A stretch of 47,432 bases of DNA from Planctomycetota bacterium (GTDB taxonomy: Bacteria; Planctomycetota; UBA8108; UBA1146), in NCBI GenBank assembly GCA_018694835.1, contig JABHOG010000043.1:1-47432 (forward strand), read 5' to 3'. A program made the translations under genes and the position numbers. Under the pieces are notes generated by a model. That model was not told the origin of the DNA, made no database searches, and saw nothing but the letters and a program-made list of their open reading frames with translations. This document shows positions 16,498 through 25,477 of the stretch, in pieces (the stretch's first letter is position 1; every line of letters begins with the position of its first letter).

Positions 16498-18090
16498 CTA
16501 GTGACGGAAGTGTCGCTCTCCAGTGAATACCATGGCGATCCCTGCGGCATTGGCCACCTCGATCACCGATCCATCGCGGATCGATCCTCCTGGTTGGATC
16601 ACTGCTGAGACTCCTGAAGCGATGGCGGCCTCGACCCCATCGGGGAAGGGGAAGAATGCATCGGAGGCCAGGGATGAGTTCTTGGAACGATCCCCAGCCT
16701 TGCGACAGGCGATCTCGACCGCATCGACTCGACTGGGTTGACCTGCCCCGACACCCACCACGGCCCGATCGTGGGCCAGCAGGATTGCGTTGGAACGAAC
16801 ATGAGGCAGGACTCTCCAGCCAAACAGCAGGTCTTGCCACTCCTGATCGGTGGGTGCCCGATCGCTGGCTACGGTGAAGTCTTCTCGCTGCTGGAGGCTT
16901 CGATCTTTGGTCTGGAGCAACATCGCTCCAGGTACCGACCGGATCTCGATGGGCAGTGTATCTTGATCACCAGTCTCGCCCCCCTCCAGCATCCGACAGG
17001 AACGACCCCACTTGACCCCGTCGCGAATCGCTTCCAGCGCACCCGGCAAGAACTTCGGTGCGTGAATCACTTCAAAGAACAGGTCGGTGGTTGCGATTCG
17101 ACGCGCCAGTTCCTCGTCGAGCGGTTGGGACAGGGCGAGGATCCCGCCGAATGAGCTGACCGGATCTCCCGCCAGTGCCGCCTCGAAGGCGGAGCCGAGG
17201 CTCTGCCGCTCGGCCGCTCCACAGGGGAGGCAGTGCTTGACCACCACCGCTGCCGGGCCCTCGAGACCGCGGCAGCACTCGATGGCTGCAGAAGCATCGA
17301 GGATGTTGTTGTAGGAGAGAGCTTTTCCGCCGTGACAGGTGGCATCGGCGATGGAGAAGGAGTCTCCGTCGTTTCTCTGATACCAGGCGGATTCCTGGTG
17401 GGGATTTTCGCCGTAACGCAGCGACCCGACCCGGGTCCACTGCTCGGTGACACTCTCTGGAAATGCCCCTTCGACCTGTTGACCGAGCCAGTTCGAGATG
17501 GAGGCGTCGTAGGCGGCAGTGCGACGGAACGCCTCGAGCGCCAGGTCGATTCTGGTCGAGTGGGACAGCTGGCACTGCTGCTCCTTCAGTTCAGCGATGA
17601 TCGCCGGATATCTTTCAGGGTCGACCACGACCGCCACGTCGCGGTGGTTCTTTGCTGCTGCCCGAACCATGGCGGGCCCGCCGATATCGATCTGCTCGAC
17701 GGTGTTCTCAAAGGATTCTCCTGCGGCGACCGTCTGTTCGAAGGGGTAGAGGTTCACCACCAGTAGATCGATGGGAGGAATGCCATGTTCATGACACGAC
17801 TCCAGGTCTCCCTCGACATCTCTGCGTGCGAGCAAGCCGCCGTGCACCCTCGGGTGCAGTGTCTTGACCCGGCCACCCATCATCTCTGGAAATCCAGTCA
17901 CCTCCTCGACGGGGCGCACGGTGATTCCTCCAGCCTGGAGCACTGCAGCAGTACCTCCTGTGGATAGGATCTCGACTCCCAGTTGTTGAAGCGTGGAGCA
18001 CAACTCGACCACCCCTTGCTTGTCGCTGACGGCGATCAGGGCCCGTTCAATCTTGCGTGGCGCTGGAGTGGTTCCGGAGAGGTCTGACAT
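16498..18090 (-). CDS. purH: Bifunctional AICAR transformylase / IMP cyclohydrolase
   Basis: 530 residues from ATG 18090 (MSDLSGT); the open frame extends further upstream but that part has no family similarity. The N-terminal MGS-like cyclohydrolase domain starts RALIAVSDKQGVVEL and carries ILSTGGTA and GGRVKTLHPRVHGGLLARR. The transformylase domain has SLRYGENPHQ, the catalytic Lys-His pair in VVKHCLPCGAA (more often KHANPCG), SFGGILAL, SDAFFPFPDG and the C-terminal FTGERHFRH. It carries out the last two steps of IMP synthesis. It heads a leftward run with a small membrane protein and lepB and is divergent from xseA (197 bp between starts). Confidence 0.96.
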   Translation of the reverse strand: MSDLSGTTPAPRKIERALIAVSDKQGVVELCSTLQQLGVEILSTGGTAAVLQAGGITVRPVEEVTGFPEMMGGRVKTLHPRVHGGLLARRDVEGDLESCHEHGIPPIDLLVVNLYPFEQTVAAGESFENTVEQIDIGGPAMVRAAAKNHRDVAVVVDPERYPAIIAELKEQQCQLSHSTRIDLALEAFRRTAAYDASISNWLGQQVEGAFPESVTEQWTRVGSLRYGENPHQESAWYQRNDGDSFSIADATCHGGKALSYNNILDASAAIECCRGLEGPAAVVVKHCLPCGAAERQSLGSAFEAALAGDPVSSFGGILALSQPLDEELARRIATTDLFFEVIHAPKFLPGALEAIRDGVKWGRSCRMLEGGETGDQDTLPIEIRSVPGAMLLQTKDRSLQQREDFTVASDRAPTDQEWQDLLFGWRVLPHVRSNAILLAHDRAVVGVGAGQPSRVDAVEIACRKAGDRSKNSSLASDAFFPFPDGVEAAIASGVSAVIQPGGSIRDGSVIEVANAAGIAMVFTGERHFRH

Positions 18091-18287
18091 GTGCGGTGGG
18101 CCTTTCCTGGGATCGTAGAAACTCGAATTGGCGGGAGAATGAGGGGCTCTATTCGTCTTCATCTCCTGAATCCGGTAACCTCGGCGCCCTTTTGAGGGAG
18201 TCGGGGGTTGATGGCTAGATCCTAGCCCGGTTCCCTGTAGTGGTCCAGCGAGGCGAGCGGGGAAGTTGTGAAGAGAGAGAGGGCCGT

Positions 18288-19970
18288 GTGAAGAGATTGG
18301 AGTGGCAGGCGGATCTGGGGCGAATCGTGATTCGCTTCCCCTATGACCCACTGCTGGTTGCAGAGGTAAAGATGATTCCCGGCCGCCAATGGCACCGGGA
18401 TCAAAAATTGTGGAGTGTTCCCCTCGACAGTGCCGGGGAAGCGGCACGCATCTTGATGCCTCTTGGATTTGATCCGACAGCAGAAGTAGAGCGATTGCTC
18501 AACGGGGAAGTGGAAGGGTTGGCAGGGATCGGTGAGCAGGTGGCAGAAACCGCCGCCCCAACCGATCCAGTGAACGAAGGCTGGAGCGTCACGCGTCTCA
18601 ATGAAACGGTCAGGGACGCACTGCAGAGATCGCTACCGGAGACCATCTGGCTCCAGGGAGAGGTGTTGGAGTTCGACCGGAACAGCCATCGAGATCACAT
18701 CTTTTTCAAGATTGTCGAGAAGGTGGAGGGGGAGGACCGTCCGCGAGCCTCGGTCACTGCCGTGCTGTTTCAGGGCAACAAGGATCGAGTACTGAAGCGA
18801 TTTGCAGAGACCGATACTGACCTGGCCGATGGGCTACAGGTTCGCATTCAGGTGCGAGTCGATCTCTATGTTCTGAACGGATCCTATCAGGTGGTGGTCG
18901 AGGATATTGATCCGACCTACACGCTGGGAGAGATCGCACGGCGTCGCGAGCGGATCCTGGCGGAACTCCGAAATCGAGGTCTTGAGCAGCAGAATCTGTC
19001 GCGGCACTGGCCGTTGGTCCCGTTGAGGATTGGTGTCCTCACCAGCCCTGGCAGCGATGCGTGGAAGGATCTGATTCACGAGTTGCGAGAGTCTGGATTC
19101 TCCTTCGATGTTGCTCTGTACGGGGTTCATGTCCAGGGTGAAAGAACTGAAGCAGAGGTGCTAAAGGGACTCGAGTACTTCGAGCAGCATGCCGCTGATT
19201 TCGATGCGTTGTTACTGGTCAGAGGAGGAGGATCACGGGCGGATCTGATGGCCTTCGACTCCTTGCCACTGGCACTGGCGGTGGCCCAGCACTCGCTCAA
19301 GATCATGGTGGGCATCGGGCACCAGGCAGATCGATCGGTACTGGATGAAATAGCCCACTCGGAAAAAACGCCCACCGCCGCAGGACAGCAGTTGGTCCAG
19401 CAGGTCAGCGGTTTCTGGGAACGGGTCCGAGACCAGTTGTCCCGAATCATGATTGGGGCCCGTCATCGCATCGATCGGTCTCAGTCGAGCCTGAACAGTT
19501 CGCGCTCGCAGGTCGCCCGCGGGGCCTCGCTGGCGATGCTAGAGCAACGCCGCAGACTTCAACTGGTGGCCAGTGGTCTGGAGTCTTCAGCGTCGGGCCA
19601 GTTAGGAGAGGCGCGGGGAATGCTCAAGTCGTCTCGCCAGTGGCTTTCCAGCGCAACTGCGAGGGCTCTTCGAGTCGCTGCCGATCAACGAGTCGGTCAA
19701 ACAGAGCGGCTGCAGACCGGTGCTTGTCAGCAACTGGTTCGGCAGCGAGAGCGTCTGGACGCACGACAAGTCCAGGTTCGCGGAGCAGACCCGCAGACGA
19801 TACTGGCGAGAGGGTTTGCCTGGGTTCGGGATCGATCTGGTCGTACGATCGGGTCTCAAGCGGGTGTTTGCATCGATCAGGAAATATCAGTCCGATTTGT
19901 CGACGGGGTCGTGGATGCCCGGATTGAAGCCTCCAGAAGTGACTCTTCCGTGGGCCTGTCCAGTCGATGA
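18288..19970 (+). CDS. xseA: Exodeoxyribonuclease VII large subunit with an extra N-terminal domain
   Basis: 560 residues from GTG 18288, behind AGAGGG; an in-frame GTG at 18240 is the alternative. From about residue 99 (WSVTRLNETVRDAL) it follows the XseA pattern: OB-fold (ETIWLQGEVLEF, DHIFFKI), then the catalytic domain with IGVLTSPGSDAWKDLIHEL, LLLVRGGGSRADLMAFD, VGIGHQADRSVLDEIAH and KTPTAAGQQL, then a long helical region and a C-terminal strand domain. ExoVII degrades single-stranded DNA into short oligonucleotides with XseB. Residues about 4-72 are extra: IVIRFPYDPLLVAEVKMIPG followed by RQWHRDQKLWSVPL, resembling the HARP-type domain of SMARCAL1. xseB begins 54 bp downstream. Confidence 0.93.
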   Translation: MKRLEWQADLGRIVIRFPYDPLLVAEVKMIPGRQWHRDQKLWSVPLDSAGEAARILMPLGFDPTAEVERLLNGEVEGLAGIGEQVAETAAPTDPVNEGWSVTRLNETVRDALQRSLPETIWLQGEVLEFDRNSHRDHIFFKIVEKVEGEDRPRASVTAVLFQGNKDRVLKRFAETDTDLADGLQVRIQVRVDLYVLNGSYQVVVEDIDPTYTLGEIARRRERILAELRNRGLEQQNLSRHWPLVPLRIGVLTSPGSDAWKDLIHELRESGFSFDVALYGVHVQGERTEAEVLKGLEYFEQHAADFDALLLVRGGGSRADLMAFDSLPLALAVAQHSLKIMVGIGHQADRSVLDEIAHSEKTPTAAGQQLVQQVSGFWERVRDQLSRIMIGARHRIDRSQSSLNSSRSQVARGASLAMLEQRRRLQLVASGLESSASGQLGEARGMLKSSRQWLSSATARALRVAADQRVGQTERLQTGACQQLVRQRERLDARQVQVRGADPQTILARGFAWVRDRSGRTIGSQAGVCIDQEISVRFVDGVVDARIEASRSDSSVGLSSR

Positions 19971-20024
19971 TTTGATGGATAGACTGGGCCTTTCGGGATC
20001 GATTCCAGGAAAGAAGATGACTCG

Positions 20025-20264
20025 ATGAGCGCAAAGAAGTTGCCGGGGTACAAGGAAGCGACCGACGAGATCGACAAGATCTTGCAGCGGATCGATGAGA
20101 ACTCCGAAGTCGATGTCGATGCACTGGCCGACGATGTGGAACGTGCTGCAGAGTTACTGCAACTCTGTGGCGAGAAACTGAAGGCGGCCGAAGTCCGTGT
20201 TCAGGAGGTTTCACAAAGGCTGGCCGTGGAACAAGAGCACGATTCTGCAGATGAAGAAGAATAG
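20025..20264 (+). CDS. xseB: Exodeoxyribonuclease VII small subunit
   Basis: 79 residues. The family pattern is clear: GYKEATDEIDKILQRIDENS, then VDVDALADDVERAAELLQLC and a second helix ending in an acidic tail (EQEHDSADEEE). Several XseB chains wrap around the XseA helical region in the holoenzyme. It lies directly downstream of xseA and 12 bp before the PfkB kinase start, so these form one operon. Confidence 0.9.
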   Translation: MSAKKLPGYKEATDEIDKILQRIDENSEVDVDALADDVERAAELLQLCGEKLKAAEVRVQEVSQRLAVEQEHDSADEEE

Positions 20265-20276
20265 AGGAGGGTGAGC

Positions 20277-21209
20277 ATGTCACTTGTGGTGGTAGGAAGC
20301 GTCGCCTTCGATTCAATCGAAACTCCCGATGGTTTCGTCAAAGATGCTCTCGGAGGATCTGCCGTACACTTCTCTCTGGCGGCTGCCCTGTTCGGGCAAG
20401 TTCAACTGGTCGGCGTGATCGGGGAAGACTTTCCCGAAGATAGGCATCAGTTGCTGCGCGATCGGGGAGTGTGTACCGAAGGACTCGAAGTGATCCCCGG
20501 TGGCGAGACTTTTCGCTGGTCAGGCAAATACTTCGACGATATGGATCATCGAGAAACGCTCACTTGCGATCTCAACGTATTCGAACAATTCAAACCGAAT
20601 GTTCCTGCAGCGTATCGAGACACCGACTTCTTGTTCCTGGGCAATGGCGCTCCAGTGACCCAGTCGAGTGTGCTCAGCCAGATGAGCGCATCTCCCTTTA
20701 CCATGGTGGACACGATGAATCTCTGGATCGATCAGGACCGATCAGGACTGATCGCCTTGTTGAGCCAGGTCGATGCGCTGGTGCTCAACGACGAGGAAGC
20801 GCACCTGCTCAGTGGCGAAAAAAACCTGGTGCGTGCGGGTCGCTGGATTCGCAAGCTGGGACCTAGATACGTCATCGTGAAGAAGGGGCAGCATGGCGCG
20901 ACCATCTTCCACGAGGAAGGTGAGACGGCACTCCCTGCACTGCCTCTGGCAGATGTGATCGACCCCACAGGAGCGGGCGATTCCTTTGCCGGTGGATTGC
21001 TGGGCAGCCTGCAGCGCTCGCGCAGGACCGATCTCGATGCCATCAAGATTGCCGTGGCCTGGGGAACGATCACCGCTTCCTTCTGTTGTGGTGGATACGG
21101 GGTCGAAGGCATTCTCTCTGCAAACCAGTCAGGATTGAGGGAGAGATTTGACCAGTACCGCAAGATGCTCGACCTCGGAACGGTAGAGATCCCGTTGCCT
21201 TCACTCTGA
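20277..21209 (+). CDS. PfkB-family sugar/nucleoside kinase
   Basis: 310 residues from ATG 20277, 6 nt after AGGAGG; GTG 20271 is adjacent to the Shine-Dalgarno and less likely. PfkB/ribokinase fold: N-terminal VVGSVAFDSIETP, GGSAVHFSLAAALFG (sugar-binding and lid region), and the C-terminal signature DPTGAGDSFAGGLLG with the catalytic aspartate and anion hole. It phosphorylates a small sugar or nucleoside using ATP. The substrate cannot be read from sequence, though related planctomycetal proteins are annotated as sugar kinases. It follows xseB closely. Confidence 0.88.
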   Translation: MSLVVVGSVAFDSIETPDGFVKDALGGSAVHFSLAAALFGQVQLVGVIGEDFPEDRHQLLRDRGVCTEGLEVIPGGETFRWSGKYFDDMDHRETLTCDLNVFEQFKPNVPAAYRDTDFLFLGNGAPVTQSSVLSQMSASPFTMVDTMNLWIDQDRSGLIALLSQVDALVLNDEEAHLLSGEKNLVRAGRWIRKLGPRYVIVKKGQHGATIFHEEGETALPALPLADVIDPTGAGDSFAGGLLGSLQRSRRTDLDAIKIAVAWGTITASFCCGGYGVEGILSANQSGLRERFDQYRKMLDLGTVEIPLPSL

Positions 21210-21214
21210 TCCGT

Positions 21215-21256
21215 TATCTCGGGGGTAACCGCGAGTATCTTGGGGGTAACCGCAGG
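21215..21256. repeat. 21-bp tandem duplication just after the PfkB stop codon
   Basis: Copies at 21215-21235 and 21236-21256 share TATCT(C/T)GGGGGTAACCGC and differ at few positions. They lie 5 bp after the stop and directly before the ribosome binding site of the next gene. Confidence 0.8.
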
Positions 21257-21270
21257 CGGGAGGTGCAGAT

Positions 21271-22197
21271 TTGCGGAGTGAAGATCTCGCTCACCACCAT
21301 CACCCTTTGACCGAGATGTTTGCGCAACCTTCCAGCCCAGGGGAGTGGGCAGAGCACGCCATTCATGGCGACCAGATCCGCCATTTCGAGGAGCATGGTT
21401 TCGTCGCTGGTATCCCCGTACTCGATGGCCAGCAGGTGGAGCAGTTGCGAGAGCAGTTGGCTCGCTTGATGGATCCATCTCACCCGGGCCACTCTCTTTT
21501 TTATGAGTTCCACTCCAATGAATCGAACGACCCGGAAACGGTCTTGTTTCACGCATTGGGAGGCTGGCGCATCGAGGATGGATTCCACGATCTGCTCTAC
21601 TCACCGACCTTGAGAATGACCGCCTTCCAGTTGCTCGGTGCTGCGGTTCGTTTCTTTCACGACCAATTGTTTTGCAAACCTCCGGCGCATGGAGGTGCGG
21701 TTTCTTGGCACCAGGATTATTCGTACTGGACCTGGACCCAGCCGATGGCTCACTTGACCTGCTGGATCGCTCTCGATGATGCCACCATCGATAATGGTTG
21801 CCTGCACTACATCCCCGGGTCTCATCGGTGGGGCCTTCTTCCCGTCACAGGACTCGCAGGTGACATGAAAGCAGTGGAGCAGGTCCTCGATCTGGATCAG
21901 AGGAGTGCATTGGATGGACAGGTTGCAGCGACCCTCCGAGCGGGAGAAGCAGTGTTTCATCATCCCCTGGTGATGCATGGTTCGTATCAGAATCGGTCTC
22001 CAGCTCCACGGCGCGGTGCGGTGGTCAATTTTGCTGCGGATGGGGTCTGGTCACATCCGGAGGCGCTCGAGGGGCCTGGCAGCGATCGATTCCCCATCCT
22101 CCCTGAAGGACAGCCGCTCGCCGGTCGCTATTACCCACTACTGTTCGATCCGGAGCGGGAGCTGGCGGGGGAGATCGATTCAATTCCACACCTGTGA
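21271..22197 (+). CDS. Phytanoyl-CoA dioxygenase (PhyH)-family oxygenase
   Basis: 308 residues from TTG 21271, with GGGAGGTG ending 5 nt upstream; ATG 21316 is the alternative. The Fe(II)/2-oxoglutarate dioxygenase facial triad is visible: H147 and D149 in SWHQDYSYWTW, and distal H236 in PLVMHGSYQNRS, with R242 placed to bind 2-oxoglutarate. The strand WIALDDATIDNGCLHYIPGS is typical of PhyH proteins. It should hydroxylate a small organic substrate using O2 and 2-oxoglutarate; the substrate is unknown. It may be cotranscribed with the PfkB kinase. Confidence 0.9.
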   Translation: MRSEDLAHHHHPLTEMFAQPSSPGEWAEHAIHGDQIRHFEEHGFVAGIPVLDGQQVEQLREQLARLMDPSHPGHSLFYEFHSNESNDPETVLFHALGGWRIEDGFHDLLYSPTLRMTAFQLLGAAVRFFHDQLFCKPPAHGGAVSWHQDYSYWTWTQPMAHLTCWIALDDATIDNGCLHYIPGSHRWGLLPVTGLAGDMKAVEQVLDLDQRSALDGQVAATLRAGEAVFHHPLVMHGSYQNRSPAPRRGAVVNFAADGVWSHPEALEGPGSDRFPILPEGQPLAGRYYPLLFDPERELAGEIDSIPHL

Positions 22198-22451
22198 ACC
22201 CCTGAGTGGCTCGCAGGGGAGGTTGCGGGGTTTTCTGGCGGGACGCTGGAACTCGTCCGCCAGGCGAGTGGATGGTGGCGACCGTGGATCGGTGCGCTGC
22301 CGTGGATGCTGCCGCTTCTCGGGTCCCCTTGCGGCCTTCGCTCGATCTCATCAGAATGTCCTCAGGGGCGTAGTTGAGCGTCTCGAACCAGATCGTTTGG
22401 AACTCTGGAAAATGACCTTCTGAGAACTCTTGTCGAGAGTGGAGTCGGAAC

Positions 22452-25091
22452 ATGCGAGTCGCACAGATTCGAAGCCAGTTTCTCGAGTTCTTCGCCACCG
22501 CGGGACACGAGGTCGTCCCCTCGAGTCCAGTGGTCCCTCATGATGATCCGACGCTGCTCTTTGCTAATGCAGGGATGAATCAGTTCAAGTCAGTATTCAC
22601 CGGTGAGGAATCGAGGGACGTTACTCGTGCCTGCTCTTCTCAGAAGTGCATCCGAGCTGGCGGCAAGCACAACGATCTGGAAAATGTCGGGTACACCGCA
22701 CGGCACCTGACATTTTTTGAGATGCTGGGCAACTTCTCCTTCGGTGATTACTTCAAGGAGGAGGCGTGCGTCTGGGCGTGGGAACTGATCACTGAAAAGT
22801 ATGGTATCGATGCCGATCGGATGTGGATCTCGGTTTATCACGAGGACGATGATGCGAGAGCGATCTGGGCTGACCGGGTCGGGGTATCTGCCGATCGGAT
22901 CGTTGGCCTTGGAGAAAAGGACAACTTCTGGTCGATGGGAGATGTGGGGCCTTGCGGGCCCTGCTCGGAATTACACGTCGATCGGGGAGAGCAGGCGTCA
23001 TGCGGGCCGAACTGTGCTCTCGGGGTCTGTGATTGCGACCGCTGGATGGAGATCTGGAACCTGGTCTTCATGCAATTCGAAAAGCAGCCAGGGGGTGGAA
23101 GGATCGCACTTCCACGTCCGAGTATCGATACCGGGATGGGCCTGGAACGAATCACCATGGTGCTGCAGGAGAAGGATACGGTTTTTGAAACCGATCTTCT
23201 GGCGGGACTCATCGAAAGGATCGGGGAGTTGACAGGAGTCGCCCCCTCCAGTGGTCCGGAAGGAACACCCCATCGGGTCATCTCCGATCACCTCAGAAGT
23301 CTCTCCTTCGCCATCGCCGATGGAGCATTCCCTTCCAATGAAGAGCGTGGGTATGTATTGCGCAGAATTTTGCGAAGGGCGAGCCGCTATGGATACAAAC
23401 TCGGCATGGAGCGTCCATTCATCCATCAACTGGTGGGGCATCTCGCCTCAGAAATGGGTGAAGCATTCCCGGAGTTGATCGAGCGTCAACCTTTGATCGA
23501 GAAACTGATCCATTCCGAAGAAGAGCAATTCCTTCGAACCTTGAAGACCGGCATGACTCGGTTCGATGATGAGGTGGCAAGAGTCGCGACGGGAGACCTT
23601 CAGCAGTTCCCCTCAACCGCTGCATTTTTCCTGCATGATTCATGTGGATTCCCCATCGATCTGACAGAGCAGATGGCGAGGGAGGTCGAACTCGATGTCG
23701 ACCGGCAGGGGTTTGATCATCTGATGGAGGAGCAGCGTTCTCGAAGTCGAGCGGGGAGCAAGGTCATCACGATGAATTCTGGATCCAGCTCGGGAGACGC
23801 GCGGATCGACGGCGCAGGAGCTACCGATTTTGTCGGATATCAGTCCGGGCAGGCGGAAGCGACCGTCAGTCGCTTCTTCTCTTCCGATGATCAGCAGGTT
23901 CTGGTGCTGGATCGAACCCCCTTCTACGCCGAGTCCGGTGGTCAGGTCGGAGATACGGGGACCATCGAGGGCCAGGGCTTCCAGTTAGAGGTGCTCGACT
24001 GCCAGAAGAACAGCGAAGGAACCTTTCTCCACCTGGTTCGAGTTGTCGATGGTGAAGTGTCAGAGGTGCAGCCTGGATCGACGGTGCATTGCAATGTGGA
24101 CAGCGATCGCAGGCAGCATGTGATTCGCAATCATACTGCGACGCATCTACTCCATGCCGCTCTTCGCCAGGTGGTCGGAGATCACGTCCAACAAAAAGGA
24201 TCGCTGGTTTCTCCGGAGCGCCTTCGCTTCGATATCAGTCACTACGAGAAGATCCAACCAGAACAACTCGCTGAAGTAGAGCAACTGGTTCAGGAGTGGG
24301 TACTGCGAGATGTGGAGTTGAAGATTTATGATGGGATTCCCATCGAAGAGGCGAAGTCGCGCGGTGCGATGGCTCTCTTCGGGGAGAAGTATGGAGATCG
24401 GGTTCGCCTGGTCGAAGTGCCAGACTTTTCACTCGAACTGTGCGGTGGAATTCATTGCCAGAGAACCGGAGAGATCGGGCCGATGGTCATCGTGCACGAA
24501 GGCAGCGTTTCATCCGGTGTGCGACGGGTCGAGGCTCTGACCGGAGTCGGCGGAGCTAGCCGAACTCGAGCCGACGAGGATCTGATTCATGAACTTTCCT
24601 CCTTGCTGCGAGTGCCGCGAGAGGATCTGCACGATCGGATCGGAACACTGGTACGGGAGAATCGTTCACTGAAGGATGGCAAGGGAAGCACTCCAACGAG
24701 AAGCCTGCTCTCCGATCTCGATGCGGGGCATGGCGAGACACGCAGTGCCGGATCGGCAGAAGTGGTGATCGCCACCTGGCAGGACGCTCCTCAGGAGCAG
24801 TTGCTGCAGGTCGCCGATGCCCTGAAACGAAGGGGTGGGGATCGAGCCTTCATCCTGGTTTCCACGGGAAATGACGAGATTCGATTCATCGTCGGGACCT
24901 CGGAATCCCTCCCCTCGGGGACGGTCCATGCCGGCCAGGTGGCCAAGATGGGGGCTGGGATTCTCGGTGGTGGGGGGGGTGGTCGGCCCGATATGGCCCA
25001 GGCTGGGGGTAAAGCGGTCGATCGGCTCCCTGAGGCGATCGATCAGATGTCCAGATCGCTGGAGGATTCGCTGGCGGGAAAAGACTCCTGA
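22452..25091 (+). CDS. alaS: Alanyl-tRNA synthetase
   Basis: 879 residues, full length. The class II catalytic core has LLFANAGMNQFKSVFTGEE, CIRAGGKHNDLENVG and the TGMGLERI motif. The editing domain carries zinc ligands in NHTATHLLHAAL (HxxxH) and ELCGGIHCQ (CxxxH). The C-Ala domain ends with the Gly-rich stretch before RPDMAQAGG. It charges tRNA-Ala and clears mischarged Ser/Gly. The 254 bp upstream holds no gene; a T-box-like leader was not recognised there. A small hairpin follows the stop codon. Confidence 0.97.
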   Translation: MRVAQIRSQFLEFFATAGHEVVPSSPVVPHDDPTLLFANAGMNQFKSVFTGEESRDVTRACSSQKCIRAGGKHNDLENVGYTARHLTFFEMLGNFSFGDYFKEEACVWAWELITEKYGIDADRMWISVYHEDDDARAIWADRVGVSADRIVGLGEKDNFWSMGDVGPCGPCSELHVDRGEQASCGPNCALGVCDCDRWMEIWNLVFMQFEKQPGGGRIALPRPSIDTGMGLERITMVLQEKDTVFETDLLAGLIERIGELTGVAPSSGPEGTPHRVISDHLRSLSFAIADGAFPSNEERGYVLRRILRRASRYGYKLGMERPFIHQLVGHLASEMGEAFPELIERQPLIEKLIHSEEEQFLRTLKTGMTRFDDEVARVATGDLQQFPSTAAFFLHDSCGFPIDLTEQMAREVELDVDRQGFDHLMEEQRSRSRAGSKVITMNSGSSSGDARIDGAGATDFVGYQSGQAEATVSRFFSSDDQQVLVLDRTPFYAESGGQVGDTGTIEGQGFQLEVLDCQKNSEGTFLHLVRVVDGEVSEVQPGSTVHCNVDSDRRQHVIRNHTATHLLHAALRQVVGDHVQQKGSLVSPERLRFDISHYEKIQPEQLAEVEQLVQEWVLRDVELKIYDGIPIEEAKSRGAMALFGEKYGDRVRLVEVPDFSLELCGGIHCQRTGEIGPMVIVHEGSVSSGVRRVEALTGVGGASRTRADEDLIHELSSLLRVPREDLHDRIGTLVRENRSLKDGKGSTPTRSLLSDLDAGHGETRSAGSAEVVIATWQDAPQEQLLQVADALKRRGGDRAFILVSTGNDEIRFIVGTSESLPSGTVHAGQVAKMGAGILGGGGGGRPDMAQAGGKAVDRLPEAIDQMSRSLEDSLAGKDS

Positions 25092-25122
25092 GGGGCATCG
25101 GTTCTCCTTGACCGATTTCCCC
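25092..25122 (+). terminator. Hairpin immediately after alaS
   Basis: GGGG 25092-25095 and ATCGGT 25097-25102 pair with ACCGAT 25111-25116 and CCCC 25119-25122. No clear T tract follows, so it may only attenuate readthrough. Confidence 0.4.
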
Positions 25123-25227
25123 AACACTCCTAACATCAGTGCCTGAGGCTTGACCCGGCTGGATCTCTTCCAAGGGTCAGGGACTCGACTCGTGAATCAG
25201 GTTGTCGGACGCGATTGTCGATCCGAA

Positions 25228-25253
25228 GACGACTTACAGTGACGACTTACAGA
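25228..25253. repeat. 13-bp tandem duplication upstream of rpmF
   Basis: GACGACTTACAG(T/A) occurs at 25228-25240 and 25241-25253, ending 19 bp before the rpmF start codon. Confidence 0.7.
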
Positions 25254-25272
25254 GACGTATGGAGCAGCAGAC

Positions 25273-25455
25273 ATGGCAGTACCACAGCGAAAAACAAACC
25301 AGGCGCGCAAACTCAAGCGGCGTGCACACGACGCCCTGGCTCCGATCAGGTACAGCAAGTGTACACGCTGTAATTCCCTCACCTTGCCCCACAGCATCTG
25401 CGAAAACTGCGGCACTTATCGCGGTCGTACCCTGCTGGCGGTCGAGGACTTCTAA
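25273..25455 (+). CDS. rpmF: 50S ribosomal protein L32
   Basis: 60 residues starting MAVPQRKTNQARKLKRRAHD, the conserved L32 opening. A zinc-ribbon follows, with CTRCNS and CENCGTY pairs, so this is the zinc-binding (C+) form. rpmF followed by plsX is a conserved order in many bacteria. plsX begins 22 bp downstream. Confidence 0.97.
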   Translation: MAVPQRKTNQARKLKRRAHDALAPIRYSKCTRCNSLTLPHSICENCGTYRGRTLLAVEDF

Positions 25456-25477
25456 ATCCATTCAGAGAAGAAGTGAT

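Noticed and set aside
18091-18447. N-terminal extension of the purH frame
   Set aside because: The residues upstream of MSDLSGT are low-complexity and outside the family; ATG 18090 gives the expected length.
22025-22498. Leftward open frame before alaS
   Set aside because: It runs antisense through the PhyH gene and the alaS start; it has no recognisable domain.
25202-25477. Upstream extension of the plsX frame across rpmF
   Set aside because: It overlaps rpmF in another frame; plsX similarity begins exactly at ATG 25478.
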